64,000 bases of DNA from Alistipes sp. (GCA_017555905.1 JAFZFP010000027.1:1-64000), one strand, 5' to 3'; shown: positions 41,716 to 51,590, counted from the first letter of the stretch. Notes: generated by a model from the letters alone, not told the origin. A program made the numbers and translations.

Positions 41716-43839
41716 TTATGATATATCAGAAAAATCTATGCGCTCGCGCTTGCAGTGTTTGTCGCGTAAGGCTCTTAGCCCTTGATTATCAGCCATCTGT
41801 AAGTTGCTATCCTTGCTGAGGATATCTATGGCCACCTCGCGTGTAAGTTCCATAATCTGGGTGTCGGTAGCGAGGTTTGCGATGTTGAGTTCGAAGGCAT
41901 CACCACTCTGCTGTGTGCCGTGGATATCTCCTGCGCCTCGCAACTTAAGGTCGAGTTCCGAGAGGCGGAAACCATCGTTTGTTTCGCACATAGCCTCAAG
42001 ACGGGCGCGGCCCTCCTTCGAGAGTTTGTCGCCCGACATAAGGATACAATAGGATTGCTCTGCTCCTCGGCCCACACGGCCACGTAATTGGTGCAACTGC
42101 GAGAGGCCGAAACGCTCGGCAGACTCAATGACCATAACCGAGGCATTAGGGACATCAACGCCCACCTCAATAACTGAGGTGGCGACAAGGATATCTGCTT
42201 CGCCTCGTTTGAATTGCGCCATTGCGGCCTCCTTATCCTCGGGCTTCATCTTGCCGTGGCACACCGTGATACGGTATTGGGGTAGCGGAAAGTCGCGCGA
42301 GAGGGATTCGAAGCCATCCTCAAGGTCTTTGTAGTCCATCTTCTCGGACTCCTTGATGAGGGGATATACCACATAGACCTGTCGCCCTTTGGCAATCTCC
42401 TGGCGGAGGAAGCCAAACATCCTGAGACGTGCTGAGTCGTAGTAGTGGTAGGTACGAATAGGTTTACGCCCTGGGGGTAACTCGTCGATAACGGAGACTT
42501 CGAGGTCGCCATAGAGCGTCATCGCCAGAGTTCGTGGGATTGGCGTGGCGGTCATCACAAGGATATGGGGTGGCTGATGGTTCTTGGTCCACAACTTGGC
42601 TCGTTGCTCCACACCGAAGCGGTGTTGCTCGTCGATGACGACATAGCCGAGGTTGGAGAACTGCACCTTATCCTCGATGAGGGCGTGTGTGCCGACAAGG
42701 ATATCTATCTGGCCCGAGGCGATACCCTCGTAGGCCGTGCGTCGCTCCTTGCTCTTTGAGGAGCCAGTGAGGATCGCGACATTTACACCGATACCCTCTG
42801 CCATACGTGCCATTGTGGCGTAGTGCTGGCGTGCCAAGATCTCCGTGGGGGCCATAATGCAGGCCTGATAGCCGTTATCTACGGCTAAGAGCATCGACAT
42901 AAAGGCAACCATAGTCTTGCCACTACCGACGTCGCCCTGAAGTAGTCGGTTCATCTGTCGGCCCGAAATCATATCGGCACGTATCTCCTTGATGACACGT
43001 TGCTGGGCGCCAGTGAGTTTGAAGGGTAACTTCTTATAATAGAAGTTGTTGAAGGCGTCACCTACACGCCCAAAGACAAAGCCTCCTCCGCGCTGGTGGC
43101 GTGAGGTACGTTGGGCCTGGATGGTGAGTTGCACGCCGAGGAGTTCGTCGAACTTGAGGCGGTATTGTGCCTGTTTGAGGCGCTCCTTGGATTGTGGAAA
43201 GTGGAGGTTGTAGATAGCCTCCTTGAGGGGTATCAGACCGTAGCGTTGGCGCATAGCCTCACTAAGGGGGTCATTGAAGGCATCGGGAACGGATGCAACG
43301 AGTTGCCAAGCGTTATGAACGATGTTGTGCATAGCCTTCACCGTGATCGTCTGCGATAGCTTCTCGGTGGTGGAGTAGATGCCTTGAAAACTGCTCTCCA
43401 CCTTTCGCGAGAGGGCAACCTCCACGTTCTCAATCTCGGGGTGTACAAGGCTGATGCGACCCTTGAAGATTGAGGGACGGCCAAAAATTATATACTCCCG
43501 GTTGAGTTCTACGCGCTTCTCAATCCAATTTACGCCGTGAAACCATAGTAGTTCGGCACTTCCCGTAGGGTCGGTGACCTCGACTACGAAGCGACGCTTC
43601 GGACCTTCACCAACGAACGATCGACCAACGACGCGACAACGCAACTGTATGAAGGTATTCTCCATATTCTCGTCTATCTCCGAGAGCGAGAAGATGCGTG
43701 AGCGGTCGATGTAGCGGTAGGGGAAGCGCATCAGTAGGTCGCCGACGGTGCGAACGCCTACTTCACGCTCCAGCAGGCGCTGGCGAACCTCGCCAACGCC
43801 TCCTACGAACTTGACTTCACGTTTTAGAATATCCGACAT
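41716..43839 (-). CDS. recG: ATP-dependent DNA helicase RecG
   Basis: A 707-residue helicase of replication-fork reversal and branch migration. An N-terminal wedge/OB domain (about 1-250) precedes two RecA-like domains. Walker A is 'LLQGDVGSGKTMVAF' near residue 300, motif II 'DEQHRFG', motif III 'MTATPIPRTLA' and motif VI 'QLRGRVGRG'. Length is normal. It lies 37 bases after apt on the same strand. Confidence 0.95.
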   Translation of the reverse strand: MSDILKREVKFVGGVGEVRQRLLEREVGVRTVGDLLMRFPYRYIDRSRIFSLSEIDENMENTFIQLRCRVVGRSFVGEGPKRRFVVEVTDPTGSAELLWFHGVNWIEKRVELNREYIIFGRPSIFKGRISLVHPEIENVEVALSRKVESSFQGIYSTTEKLSQTITVKAMHNIVHNAWQLVASVPDAFNDPLSEAMRQRYGLIPLKEAIYNLHFPQSKERLKQAQYRLKFDELLGVQLTIQAQRTSRHQRGGGFVFGRVGDAFNNFYYKKLPFKLTGAQQRVIKEIRADMISGRQMNRLLQGDVGSGKTMVAFMSMLLAVDNGYQACIMAPTEILARQHYATMARMAEGIGVNVAILTGSSKSKERRTAYEGIASGQIDILVGTHALIEDKVQFSNLGYVVIDEQHRFGVEQRAKLWTKNHQPPHILVMTATPIPRTLAMTLYGDLEVSVIDELPPGRKPIRTYHYYDSARLRMFGFLRQEIAKGRQVYVVYPLIKESEKMDYKDLEDGFESLSRDFPLPQYRITVCHGKMKPEDKEAAMAQFKRGEADILVATSVIEVGVDVPNASVMVIESAERFGLSQLHQLRGRVGRGAEQSYCILMSGDKLSKEGRARLEAMCETNDGFRLSELDLKLRGAGDIHGTQQSGDAFELNIANLATDTQIMELTREVAIDILSKDSNLQMADNQGLRALRDKHCKRERIDFSDIS

Positions 43840-43876
43840 AAATACGTTGTATATCAGACTGTTATTCTGCTGTGCA

Positions 43877-44437
43877 TTAGATTACGGTGATGGAGCGCAC
43901 AGGGGCAATCTTCTCGAGACGAGCCTTGCCTCCGAGGTCCTCAATCTCGACGATGAAGACAAACTCCTTGACCTTTATGCCATACTCCTTGCCATCGACC
44001 ACGACCTTGGTACTCTCCAATGACTCTGCCAAGCCCTCAGCAGTACCTCCCGTAGCCAATACATCATCGAGGATGGTTACCTCGAAGGTGTCGCCCGCAG
44101 GTTTGCCAACGGCGATGTCGCTGAGACGGTAGTACAACTTGTCACAACCGTACTCCTTCTCGATAAGTACCTCCTTAAGGTCACCCTCGGCAAATGGCAA
44201 CTTGCCACTCTTACGTACGGGAACGATATTCTCGACGTGCTGAGCCTCGGTGAGTAGTGGGGCTGCGAAGAGGAAACCACGAGCCTCAGGAGCGATGACG
44301 TTAGGGGTTGTGGTAGCCTCGGCAATGCGCGAGATGAGTTCCTTGAAAACCGCTTTGTTCTGCAAATATGGGATGATGTCCACAAAGATAATACCCTCCT
44401 TAGGGAAATCTTTGTAATACTTAAGTACGTCTTTCAT
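43877..44437 (-). CDS. apt: Adenine phosphoribosyltransferase
   Basis: A 186-residue purine-salvage enzyme that makes AMP from adenine and PRPP. The PRPP loop is 'VTILDDVLATGGTAEGLA' (120-137) with D124-D125, 'APEARGFLFAAPL' (49-61) is the flexible/base region, and 'FPKEGIIFVDIIP' (11-23) is the N-terminal APT signature. It is slightly longer than bacterial APTs because of an extension after the PRPP site ('VVDGKEYGIKVKE'). It is 2 bases after the sialidase gene's end. Confidence 0.92.
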   Translation of the reverse strand: MKDVLKYYKDFPKEGIIFVDIIPYLQNKAVFKELISRIAEATTTPNVIAPEARGFLFAAPLLTEAQHVENIVPVRKSGKLPFAEGDLKEVLIEKEYGCDKLYYRLSDIAVGKPAGDTFEVTILDDVLATGGTAEGLAESLESTKVVVDGKEYGIKVKEFVFIVEIEDLGGKARLEKIAPVRSITVI

Positions 44438-44439
44438 AA

Positions 44440-45771
44440 CTATTTACGATATTTATATTTGCCCTCTGTAATATCCTCGATATCGAAGCACTCGTAGACG
44501 ATGGTGTAGCCTCCGTATGCCAAATTGCTTGTTCCGTGAGTCTCCTCCTCGTAGAGGAAGCCGAGGCGGTTGTCTCTCTGCCAAGCCATAGTGGAGTAGG
44601 CAGAGTTGAGCGTTGTCACCTGCAATACGCCATCCCAATCCTCAGCAATGAAGGATGGGTCAAGGTAATCCATCTGGTCGGCGAGTTCCTTGTAGTAGAT
44701 GCCCACGTTCTTGCGCTGTGGACCAAGAGGAAGCGACTGCAGTAGAAGGTGCATAGCCTTGTTGTCGGCAGTGCGCACTACGGGGAGTACCATAACCTCG
44801 CCATTCGTAGAGTTGTCGGCTGATACTACACCATTGTTCGAAGCACCCGAAAAGGCCTTAGTGAGCCACTGTCCCTGAGCCGTGTTAGCATCGTCAAAGA
44901 GGAACATATTGTAGTAGCGACCTCCGTTATAGCGCGAACTGATGAGGATAGAGCCATCGGGCAACTCCTCAACTTTTGGCTCGTCGGCAGTGTCGTAGAC
45001 GGCAGGGGTATTGGCATCGCCAAGAATCTTCCACTCGCCACCAAAGTCGTCGGAGTAGAGGACATAGTTCATGTGCTTGCCAATCTTGTCGCGGACAAGA
45101 ACGGCGCAGTAAAGGCGGTAGTAGTTGCCAACCTTTACCGTGGGGCTCTGGAAAATACGGCCCGAAGCCACAAACATAGAGCGCACAGGACCATAGCGGG
45201 TCTCGTCAAACTGCGAGTAGATAGACTCGGCGATATCCTCAGGCACGCTCCACGTCTTGCCACCATCCTCGCTATAGAAACGTGCGATATTCTGGTGGTT
45301 CTTGCGTGTGCCGTTCTGGAACGACACGTTGCCAGCGCAACTGAGCAATAAAACACGGTTAGACTCTCTATCTGCCACGATGCAAGGGTCACCAAAGCCT
45401 ACGTTCATAAAGTCAGGAGACTGAGCGCCCTTACCCTCTATGAGGGGTATTACGTCGGTCCAGGTATTGCCATTGTCGTACGAGAGACGGTAGTGGAGGT
45501 CGATACGACCCTTGTCTGTTACACCGATATCGGTGCCACTATGGCGATAGTCGGCAACGGCGATAAGCGTACCATCCTTAGTCACAGCCAAGGCTGGGAT
45601 ACGGTATGGGATATCCGTAGGGTTGAGAAGTTGGAAGACCTCGAAGCGCTCCGCAGGAGGGAGTTGTGGCTCTGGTGTCTGTGGGGAGTCGTCAATAGGC
45701 TTTGTGCAACTGCAAGCGATGAAAGCCACGCCAAGCATCGATGCAAAAAGCAGTTTAATGCTACGTCTCAT
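44440..45771 (-). CDS. GH33 sialidase (neuraminidase) lipoprotein
   Basis: A 443-residue surface or periplasmic lipoprotein. The start is the ATG at 45771, with lipid site C20 in 'VAFIAC'. The six-bladed propeller signs are R57 in 'YRIPAL', R76 and D81 ('YRHSGTD'), three Asp boxes ('SYDNGNTW' 97-104, 'SEDGGKTW' 167-174, 'SDDFGGEW' 240-247), E264 or E268 in 'DEPKVEELPDG' and R280 in 'ISSRYNGG'. It probably frees sialic acid from host glycans. No nan catabolic or transport gene is near. Confidence 0.87.
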   Translation of the reverse strand: MRRSIKLLFASMLGVAFIACSCTKPIDDSPQTPEPQLPPAERFEVFQLLNPTDIPYRIPALAVTKDGTLIAVADYRHSGTDIGVTDKGRIDLHYRLSYDNGNTWTDVIPLIEGKGAQSPDFMNVGFGDPCIVADRESNRVLLLSCAGNVSFQNGTRKNHQNIARFYSEDGGKTWSVPEDIAESIYSQFDETRYGPVRSMFVASGRIFQSPTVKVGNYYRLYCAVLVRDKIGKHMNYVLYSDDFGGEWKILGDANTPAVYDTADEPKVEELPDGSILISSRYNGGRYYNMFLFDDANTAQGQWLTKAFSGASNNGVVSADNSTNGEVMVLPVVRTADNKAMHLLLQSLPLGPQRKNVGIYYKELADQMDYLDPSFIAEDWDGVLQVTTLNSAYSTMAWQRDNRLGFLYEEETHGTSNLAYGGYTIVYECFDIEDITEGKYKYRK

Positions 45772-45778
45772 AGTCGTT

Positions 45779-46522
45779 CTATTTGCGGTAAGTGTAGTAT
45801 GCACCTGCCTGGCAAGTAGGCATAAGCACGATGTCGTTTACGTTCATGTGGGCTGGGAGGTTGAGCATCCACTCGATAGCCAATGCGATGTCGTCGCCCT
45901 GAAGAGCCTCAACACCACGATAAACACCCTCAGCACGCTCCTTGTCGCCGTGGAAACGTACCTCAGAGAACTCAGTCTCTACCATTCCTGGGCGTACCTC
46001 TCCCACCTTGATACCTGCGCTGAGCAAGTCGGCACGCATAGCCTGTGAGATGGCGTGTACGGCGTGCTTCGATGCGCAATATACCGCACCATTCTCGTAG
46101 GGCTCAGTACCAGCGATAGAGCCGATGTTGATGATGTGGCCACCCTTGCCAGCCTCAACCATAGCGCCACTGATAATCTTTGTGACATAGAGAAGACCCT
46201 TGACATTGGTGTCAATCATTGCATCCCAATCGGCTGAGTCGCCCTTGTCGATATGCTCCAAACCTGCTGCCAAACCTGCGTTGTTGATAAGAATATCTAC
46301 ACGGCCCAATGGCTTGAGGTACTCGATACACTCGGCCTCAGAACGTACATCGAAGTTGAGTGCAACACACTTTGCACCCTTGGCCTCTATCTCCTGCTTG
46401 AGGGCCTCGAGGCGCTCCTTACGACGGCCTGTGATGATAATCTCTGTGTCGGGTGTAGCGAGACGAAGTGCTGTAGCACGACCAATACCCGAAGTTGCTC
46501 CTGTGACAAGAATTCGTTTCAT
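45779..46522 (-). CDS. SDR-family dehydrogenase (YdfG-like)
   Basis: A 247-residue short-chain dehydrogenase. 'LVTGATSGIGRA' (5-16) is the cofactor loop, 'INNAG' the structural motif, and 'IGSIAG' plus 'YCASKHAVHA' supply the catalytic Ser, Tyr and Lys. 'VRPGMVETEFSEVRFHGD' is close to YdfG (serine/3-hydroxy acid dehydrogenase). It precedes the sialidase gene by 7 bases; a shared pathway is not evident. Confidence 0.83.
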   Translation of the reverse strand: MKRILVTGATSGIGRATALRLATPDTEIIITGRRKERLEALKQEIEAKGAKCVALNFDVRSEAECIEYLKPLGRVDILINNAGLAAGLEHIDKGDSADWDAMIDTNVKGLLYVTKIISGAMVEAGKGGHIINIGSIAGTEPYENGAVYCASKHAVHAISQAMRADLLSAGIKVGEVRPGMVETEFSEVRFHGDKERAEGVYRGVEALQGDDIALAIEWMLNLPAHMNVNDIVLMPTCQAGAYYTYRK

Positions 46523-46608
46523 TGTTGTATAGTGTTTTTAAGTTTCGACGAAAAATTTAATCAATCACGCAAATTTAATAAAATTTGTCGTGGGATACAA
46601 ATTGAACA

Positions 46609-46631
46609 ACCCATAATTTTTAATTATGGGT
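46609..46631. repeat. Inverted repeat near the end of a helical-protein gene
   Basis: ACCCATAATT and AATTATGGGT are perfect 10-bp arms around TTT. It lies 31 bases after the stop of the 46662 gene but has no T run on either strand, so a terminator role is uncertain. A binding site is possible. Confidence 0.45.
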
Positions 46632-46661
46632 CGAACAACTTATCTTGCCGTTGTGGCAAGC

Positions 46662-47354
46662 CTATTTGCGGAGTGCTTCGATGAGTTCGGGGAACTCTCT
46701 CCATAGGGGTTCGGTGAGCAACCACCACTCGCGTGCTTCGGCGGTCTGCGAGGGGCGCTCTGAGGTGATATCCTTGCGGAAGGCCTCGTCGTCGGGGTGT
46801 TCCGAGGCGATGAGTTCGGCATAGAAGGCCTTGTGGCGAGACTTAAGCAATGAGACAAGGCTCTTGTCCAATGCTCCCTCTTGGCGAAGTGATGCCCAGA
46901 GACGAGCAACGACAGCCTCTGCAGACTTCTCCGTAAGGTCGATAGCGAGGTCGTCGAAGGCATCCATCTCTTCGGTGGCTATATAGCAGAGTGCCAATAG
47001 GTTTACACCCTCGAAGTGGTCCTCGGGGTCGCAGTCGAGAAGCATCTCCAATTGTGCCATCGACATCTCCAAGTCGCCGATGCGGAAGTGATCAACGGCA
47101 GAGCCATAGAGAATAGAGAGTGCAGCGCGGCTATTGGCGTGTTCCCAGCGCAGTGGAAGTGGCTCCTCCTCGGGGATGATGTCGGCCAAGAGCATAAAGG
47201 CCTCATAGCGACGCTCGCAAGCCTCATCGTAGCGACCTGCCTCAACAAGACGCTCTACATCCTCTTTGTGACGAAAGAAGTTGTAACGCCCCTGACCCTC
47301 AAGTTCGAAGAGTTGGTCGGGCGTAGGGTTAAATCTGTATTCCGCGTTTGGCAT
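46662..47354 (-). CDS. Helical repeat (TPR-like) protein
   Basis: A 230-residue cytoplasmic protein, all-helical, with degenerate TPR-like pairs ('VEAGRYDEACERRYEAFML', 'FRIGDLEMSMAQLEMLL', 'LLALCYIATEEMDAFDDLA'). The C-terminal part is acidic and Trp-rich ('REWWLLTEPLWREFPELIE'). No precise family is recognised. It overlaps the CstA gene by 26 bases, so the two are coupled. Confidence 0.65.
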   Translation of the reverse strand: MPNAEYRFNPTPDQLFELEGQGRYNFFRHKEDVERLVEAGRYDEACERRYEAFMLLADIIPEEEPLPLRWEHANSRAALSILYGSAVDHFRIGDLEMSMAQLEMLLDCDPEDHFEGVNLLALCYIATEEMDAFDDLAIDLTEKSAEAVVARLWASLRQEGALDKSLVSLLKSRHKAFYAELIASEHPDDEAFRKDITSERPSQTAEAREWWLLTEPLWREFPELIEALRK

Positions 47355-48762
47355 ATCCTCTGATTTTATACATTAACAATCCTGAAATTATTGCTGTTAC
47401 ACCCGCACCGTATGCGTAGGCACTGGCCGTTGCTCCGAGACCTATGAACTGACCTGAAACGAAGACGAATGAGGAGCAGACGTAGGTCATAAATATTGCG
47501 GGCAGAAGGGCGATGAAGGTGTATTTGCTATTGCGCTGTGTGAGCCACGCCGTAATCATCCAAAGGGTGATAACCGAGAGAGCCTGGTTGGACCAAGCGA
47601 AGTAGCGCCAGATGGTGTCGAAATCGACGAAGGCTATGCCTATGCCTATGGCAAAGAGTGGAAGGCTGACTATGAGGCGCTTGTAGATAGGCTTCTGGTC
47701 GTAGTGGAGCATATCGGCAATGATGAGACGTGCCGAGCGGAAGGCTGTGTCGCCCGAGGTGATAGGGGCGATGACTACGCCGAGCAGAGCCAAAATGCTA
47801 CCAACACGGCCCAATGTAGTATCGCAAATGAGCGAGACTACAACGCCAGCATTGCTGTTGTGAGCCTGCATATAGTCGTTCAACTGCTCGATACCTCCGA
47901 AGAAGGCCATCGCTATAGCGGCCCAGATAAGTGCGATGATAGACTCAGAAATCATAGCGCCAAAGAAGATGGGGCGTGTCTGCGACTCGTTGGTGACGCA
48001 ACGTGACATAAGTGGCGACTGTGTGGCGTGGAAGCCCGAGATAGCGCCACAAGCGATGCTAATAAAGAGCGTAGGCACGATAGGTAGGCTCTTGGCGTTG
48101 AAGTGCATATTATCCACCGACACAAGTTCGGGAATGGTGTAGTCGCCAATGAGGAGTACGCCAAAGAGCATAACGGCCATAGTGATAAGGGCTGCACCAA
48201 AGATAGGGTATATCTTGCCTATAATCTTGTCGATAGGTAGGACAGTGGCAATGAAGTAGTAGATGATGATTATGCCGACCCAGAAGAGGTAGGGCATATC
48301 GCTCTTGTCGGCAAGAATCTGTGACGGGGTGACAATAAATACTGCTCCCACCAAAATCATCAACAAGGGGATTATGATGAGGGTGAGTTTGTGCATACCG
48401 CCTCCGAGATACTTACCGATAATCTCGGGGAGGCTCTTGCCGTCGTTGCGGAGCGAAATAACACCAGAGATATAGTCGTGCATTGCGCCTAAGAAGATGC
48501 CTCCTAACGTGATCCAAAGGAAGGCTACAGGGCCATAGCACGCACCTAACACTGCACCAAAGATGGGGCCTGTGCCAGCGATGTTTAGTAATTGGATGAG
48601 GAAGATGCGCCAACGAGGGAGGGGGATATAGTCTACTCCGTCGTATAACTTATTGGATGGTACGTCGGCTTTGGGGTCGATACCAACAAGTTTGTCGATG
48701 AATGCTCCATAGAGAAAGTAGGAGGCAACCAGGGTAATAAGGCAGATAATAAATGTTATCAT
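47329..48762 (-). CDS. cstA: CstA-family peptide/pyruvate transporter
   Basis: A 477-residue inner-membrane carrier of the carbon starvation protein A family, with about thirteen hydrophobic segments. 'NIAGTGPIFGAVLGACYGP' and 'FLGAMHDYISGVISLRNDG' are family signatures, as is 'GFHATQSPLMSR'. It is shorter than E. coli CstA (about 700 residues) and corresponds to the compact form. The substrate (peptide or pyruvate) is inferred from the family. Confidence 0.87.
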   Translation of the reverse strand: MITFIICLITLVASYFLYGAFIDKLVGIDPKADVPSNKLYDGVDYIPLPRWRIFLIQLLNIAGTGPIFGAVLGACYGPVAFLWITLGGIFLGAMHDYISGVISLRNDGKSLPEIIGKYLGGGMHKLTLIIIPLLMILVGAVFIVTPSQILADKSDMPYLFWVGIIIIYYFIATVLPIDKIIGKIYPIFGAALITMAVMLFGVLLIGDYTIPELVSVDNMHFNAKSLPIVPTLFISIACGAISGFHATQSPLMSRCVTNESQTRPIFFGAMISESIIALIWAAIAMAFFGGIEQLNDYMQAHNSNAGVVVSLICDTTLGRVGSILALLGVVIAPITSGDTAFRSARLIIADMLHYDQKPIYKRLIVSLPLFAIGIGIAFVDFDTIWRYFAWSNQALSVITLWMITAWLTQRNSKYTFIALLPAIFMTYVCSSFVFVSGQFIGLGATASAYAYGAGVTAIISGLLMYKIRGYAKRGIQI

Positions 48763-48846
48763 AACTATTTTTGTTTAGTCACTGCGAAATTAGCAAAAAA
48801 TTACGATATTTGCAGTGTCAAAGCAAAAATAGTTTGACCATTAGGT

Positions 48847-48919
48847 GCCTTAATAGCTCAGTCGGTAGAGCACTTCATTCGTAATGAAGGGGTCGCGGGT
48901 TCGAGTCCCGCTCAAGGCT
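48847..48919 (+). tRNA. tRNA-Thr (anticodon CGT)
   Basis: A 73-nt cloverleaf: the acceptor GCCTTAA/TCAAGGC has one A-C mismatch at the sixth pair, D-arm GCTC..GAGC, anticodon stem CTTCA/TGAAG with loop TTCGTAA (CGT), T-arm GCGGG/CCCGC with loop TTCGAGT. CCA is not encoded. The discriminator is T. A terminator follows within four bases. Confidence 0.92.
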
Positions 48920-48922
48920 CAC

Positions 48923-48960
48923 GACTCTCGTCAGTAGTGCTGACGAGAGTCTCTCTTTTT
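48923..48960 (+). terminator. Terminator after tRNA-Thr
   Basis: GACTCTCGTCAG (48923-48934) pairs perfectly with CTGACGAGAGTC (48940-48951) over TAGTG, followed by TCTCTTTTT. Confidence 0.88.
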
Positions 48961-48980
48961 GAGCCAGTAGGTTATCGCCA

Positions 48981-49322
48981 CTAACCGCGCACGTAGTGTG
49001 GCATCTCGGCAGGAATCTCCAAAGAGAACTCGACAAGGCCAGCAATCTCCCCCTTCTCGTACCAAGGAGTCTGGTAGATAAGTTTGCGGAGTGGACCCTT
49101 CTCGATGGTGTAGGCGTTATTCTCGCCATTGGTCATTAGGCGGTTGATAATCTCGCGCGAGCGTGCCGAGTGGCAAGGGATCATTGAGCGACCGCATACG
49201 TCGCCATTAACCTCACGAGAGCGTGTGTTCTGGTAGAGGACAACGCCATCGAGATCACAAACAGTTATAGCACAAGTCTTTAGATTGTCGCCCCAGGGGC
49301 AACGCAAGGTTTCAAAATCCAT
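48981..49322 (-). CDS. Stand-alone PAS-domain protein
   Basis: A 113-residue cytoplasmic protein consisting of one PAS fold: 'AITVCDLDGVVLYQNTRSRE' is the strand and helix start, and 'GRSMIPCHSARSREIINRLM' and 'YEKGEIAGLVEFSLEI' the end. There is no output domain. Similar small PAS proteins occur in Bacteroidota without known partners. It lies 21 bases after the rsh gene on the same strand, so a link with (p)ppGpp control is possible but not shown. Confidence 0.75.
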   Translation of the reverse strand: MDFETLRCPWGDNLKTCAITVCDLDGVVLYQNTRSREVNGDVCGRSMIPCHSARSREIINRLMTNGENNAYTIEKGPLRKLIYQTPWYEKGEIAGLVEFSLEIPAEMPHYVRG

Positions 49323-49343
49323 AGTATTATATGTTTGGTATAG

Positions 49344-51569
49344 TTACGAGTTGATGCGATAGACATTCTTCACGCCCTTGATTCTGCGGAGCGAGTGAAG
49401 GAGCATATCGACCACGCTGACGCTCGGCACCTCGACCGTAAGTTGTGCCGTGGCACTGCCATCGCCCTTGGGCGTGAAGTTGATGCCTCGCACCGCAAGT
49501 TTGAGATCCTTGCTCGCAGTATCCATAATTATAGTGGCAAGGCCTGGTATGTCGGCAGCGGTGATGGCTACGGTGATGCGGAAAGCGCCCGAAGCACCCT
49601 CCCTCCATCGAGCGTCGATAACTCGGTAGGGGTAGCGCTCGCGCATACGTCGTGCATTAGGGCAGTCGGTGCGGTGGATGGTGATACCAGCATTTATGGT
49701 GATAAAACCGAAGATGTCGTCGCCCTTGATAGGGTTGCAGCAACGGCCTAGTTTATACTCTATATTATTGATGCTATCGTCGATAACAAGGGCGTCGGAA
49801 CGCTGTGGCGTAGGGGTTGCTTCTCGCTCCTCCCTTAGACGCATCTTGCGCTCCTCGACCTCCGCAGCGGCCTGTCGGCGCTCCTCCTCGGCCTTGCCAG
49901 AGAGCCAGTGGTGGAGAATCTCCTTAATCTGCGTGATGTCGATCTTTTGGTCGCTGATAGCAACATATAGTTCGTTGCCACGACGGATTTTAAAGTGCTT
50001 GCATAGGTAGGCAACAGCCTCATCTATAGCCACATCCATCTTCCAGTTCTTAACCTTACGCTCCAACTCCTCACGGCCCAAGCGAGCGTGTTTCTGTCGC
50101 TCCTCGCGCAAGAAAGCACGTATCTTATTGCGGGCTCTCTGTGTGACACATATAGTGAGCCAGTCGGCCTTAGGCTTCTGATCCTTGCGGGTTATAACCT
50201 CACAGATGTCACCATTCTTCAGAGGCTCCTTTATAGGAACAACGCGACCACCAATCTTACCACCCGTACATATTGCACCCAACGAAGTGTGGATGTCGAA
50301 GGCGAAATCGAGCACCGTAGCACCCTCGGGGAGTTTGCGAATATCACCCGAAGGGGTAAAGACAAATATCTCGCCCTCAGAAGGTTTAGCCTCGAAACGG
50401 TGGGCGATAGACTCCGACGTGGTGTCCTCCAGTAACTCTCTAAGACGACCTAACCACTCCTCGGCACCCATACCGCTCTGCTTAACGCCCTTATAGCGCC
50501 AATGGGCAGCGATACCACGCTCTGCAACCTCGTCCATACGCTCGGTGCGAATCTGTACTTCGACCCAACGACCACTCTCGGTAACTACGGTGGTGTGGAG
50601 TGACTCATAGCCATTGGACTTTGGGATAGAGATCCAATCTCTCATACGCTTAGGGTTTGGCTTATAGAGCGATGCGACGTGAGAATAGACGGTCCAGCAG
50701 AGTGACTTCTCGCGCTCGATGGGGCAGTCGATGATGATGCGCAAGGCGAAGATATCGTAGACACCGTTGAAGTCCACCTGCTGTTTCTTCATCTTTTGGT
50801 AGATGGAGAATACCGACTTTGTGCGACTCTTGATATGGTACTTTATGCCCTCCTCATCCAAGAGTTTGCGCACGGGGGCGAGGAACTCCTCGATGAAGGC
50901 GCGACGCTCGGCCTCGCTGTCGGCAAGTTTTGTGACGATATCGTTATATGCCTCAGGCTCAATATATTTCAGCGATAAATCCTCCAATTCACTCTTTAGG
51001 GCGTAGAGGCCTAACTTATGTGCAATCTCGGCATATAGGTTGAGGCTCTCCCAACTCTTTGCAAGGCGCTTCTTCTCGGGGAAGATAGCCAATGAGCGCA
51101 TAACCTCCAAGCGGTCGGCAAGTTTTATGAGAATCACGCGAGGGTCCTCGGAGTATGAGACAATCATATCGCGGAATACCGAGGCCTGCTCCTTGGAGCG
51201 CTTTAGTTTGATATCCGAAATCTTGCAGAGCGACAGGGCGATACCCAAGACCTCCTCGCCATAGTTTGTACGGATGGTCGAGGAGAGCGCCTCAAGGTCA
51301 GCGGAGTGTTCCTGTACGGCTATGCGCACCACGTCGTGAACGATGGCGGCAATGGTGGAGTTACGGCCCAAGCCAATCTCCTCGGCAACGATGCGAGCCA
51401 TAGCCACACCGTGGTCAAGCAGTGGGGTGTTGTCGTAGCGAACACGACCCTTAAGGGCCTCGTCGGCAAAGCATAAGGCATCATCGACCATCGCCTGAGT
51501 CTTAGGCGAGTAGTTTGTGGCGATGAGTTGCCTGAAATCGTTGTATCTATCTAATACAGAGTTACTCAT
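49344..51569 (-). CDS. rsh: Bifunctional (p)ppGpp synthetase/hydrolase (Rsh)
   Basis: A 741-residue RelA/SpoT homologue. The HD hydrolase domain keeps its metal residues (H53 in 'LLDHGV', H78-D79 in 'VHDVV', D152 in 'KLADRLEVMR'). The synthetase domain has 'YDIFALRIIID' and 'DWISIPKSNGYESLHTT'. A TGS domain ('IFVFTPSGDIRKLPEGATV', about 410-465) and a C-terminal ACT domain (about 660-735) follow. 'RMRD' before the synthetase loop fits the bifunctional type. It is expected to be the main stringent-response enzyme. Confidence 0.9.
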   Translation of the reverse strand: MSNSVLDRYNDFRQLIATNYSPKTQAMVDDALCFADEALKGRVRYDNTPLLDHGVAMARIVAEEIGLGRNSTIAAIVHDVVRIAVQEHSADLEALSSTIRTNYGEEVLGIALSLCKISDIKLKRSKEQASVFRDMIVSYSEDPRVILIKLADRLEVMRSLAIFPEKKRLAKSWESLNLYAEIAHKLGLYALKSELEDLSLKYIEPEAYNDIVTKLADSEAERRAFIEEFLAPVRKLLDEEGIKYHIKSRTKSVFSIYQKMKKQQVDFNGVYDIFALRIIIDCPIEREKSLCWTVYSHVASLYKPNPKRMRDWISIPKSNGYESLHTTVVTESGRWVEVQIRTERMDEVAERGIAAHWRYKGVKQSGMGAEEWLGRLRELLEDTTSESIAHRFEAKPSEGEIFVFTPSGDIRKLPEGATVLDFAFDIHTSLGAICTGGKIGGRVVPIKEPLKNGDICEVITRKDQKPKADWLTICVTQRARNKIRAFLREERQKHARLGREELERKVKNWKMDVAIDEAVAYLCKHFKIRRGNELYVAISDQKIDITQIKEILHHWLSGKAEEERRQAAAEVEERKMRLREEREATPTPQRSDALVIDDSINNIEYKLGRCCNPIKGDDIFGFITINAGITIHRTDCPNARRMRERYPYRVIDARWREGASGAFRITVAITAADIPGLATIIMDTASKDLKLAVRGINFTPKGDGSATAQLTVEVPSVSVVDMLLHSLRRIKGVKNVYRINS

Positions 51570-51590
51570 AGGACATCTGTGTATTATCGG

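Noticed and set aside
48781..48830. GATATTTG box as promoter of tRNA-Thr
   Set aside because: The first two bases do not fit TAnnTTTG and no TTG lies at the right distance.
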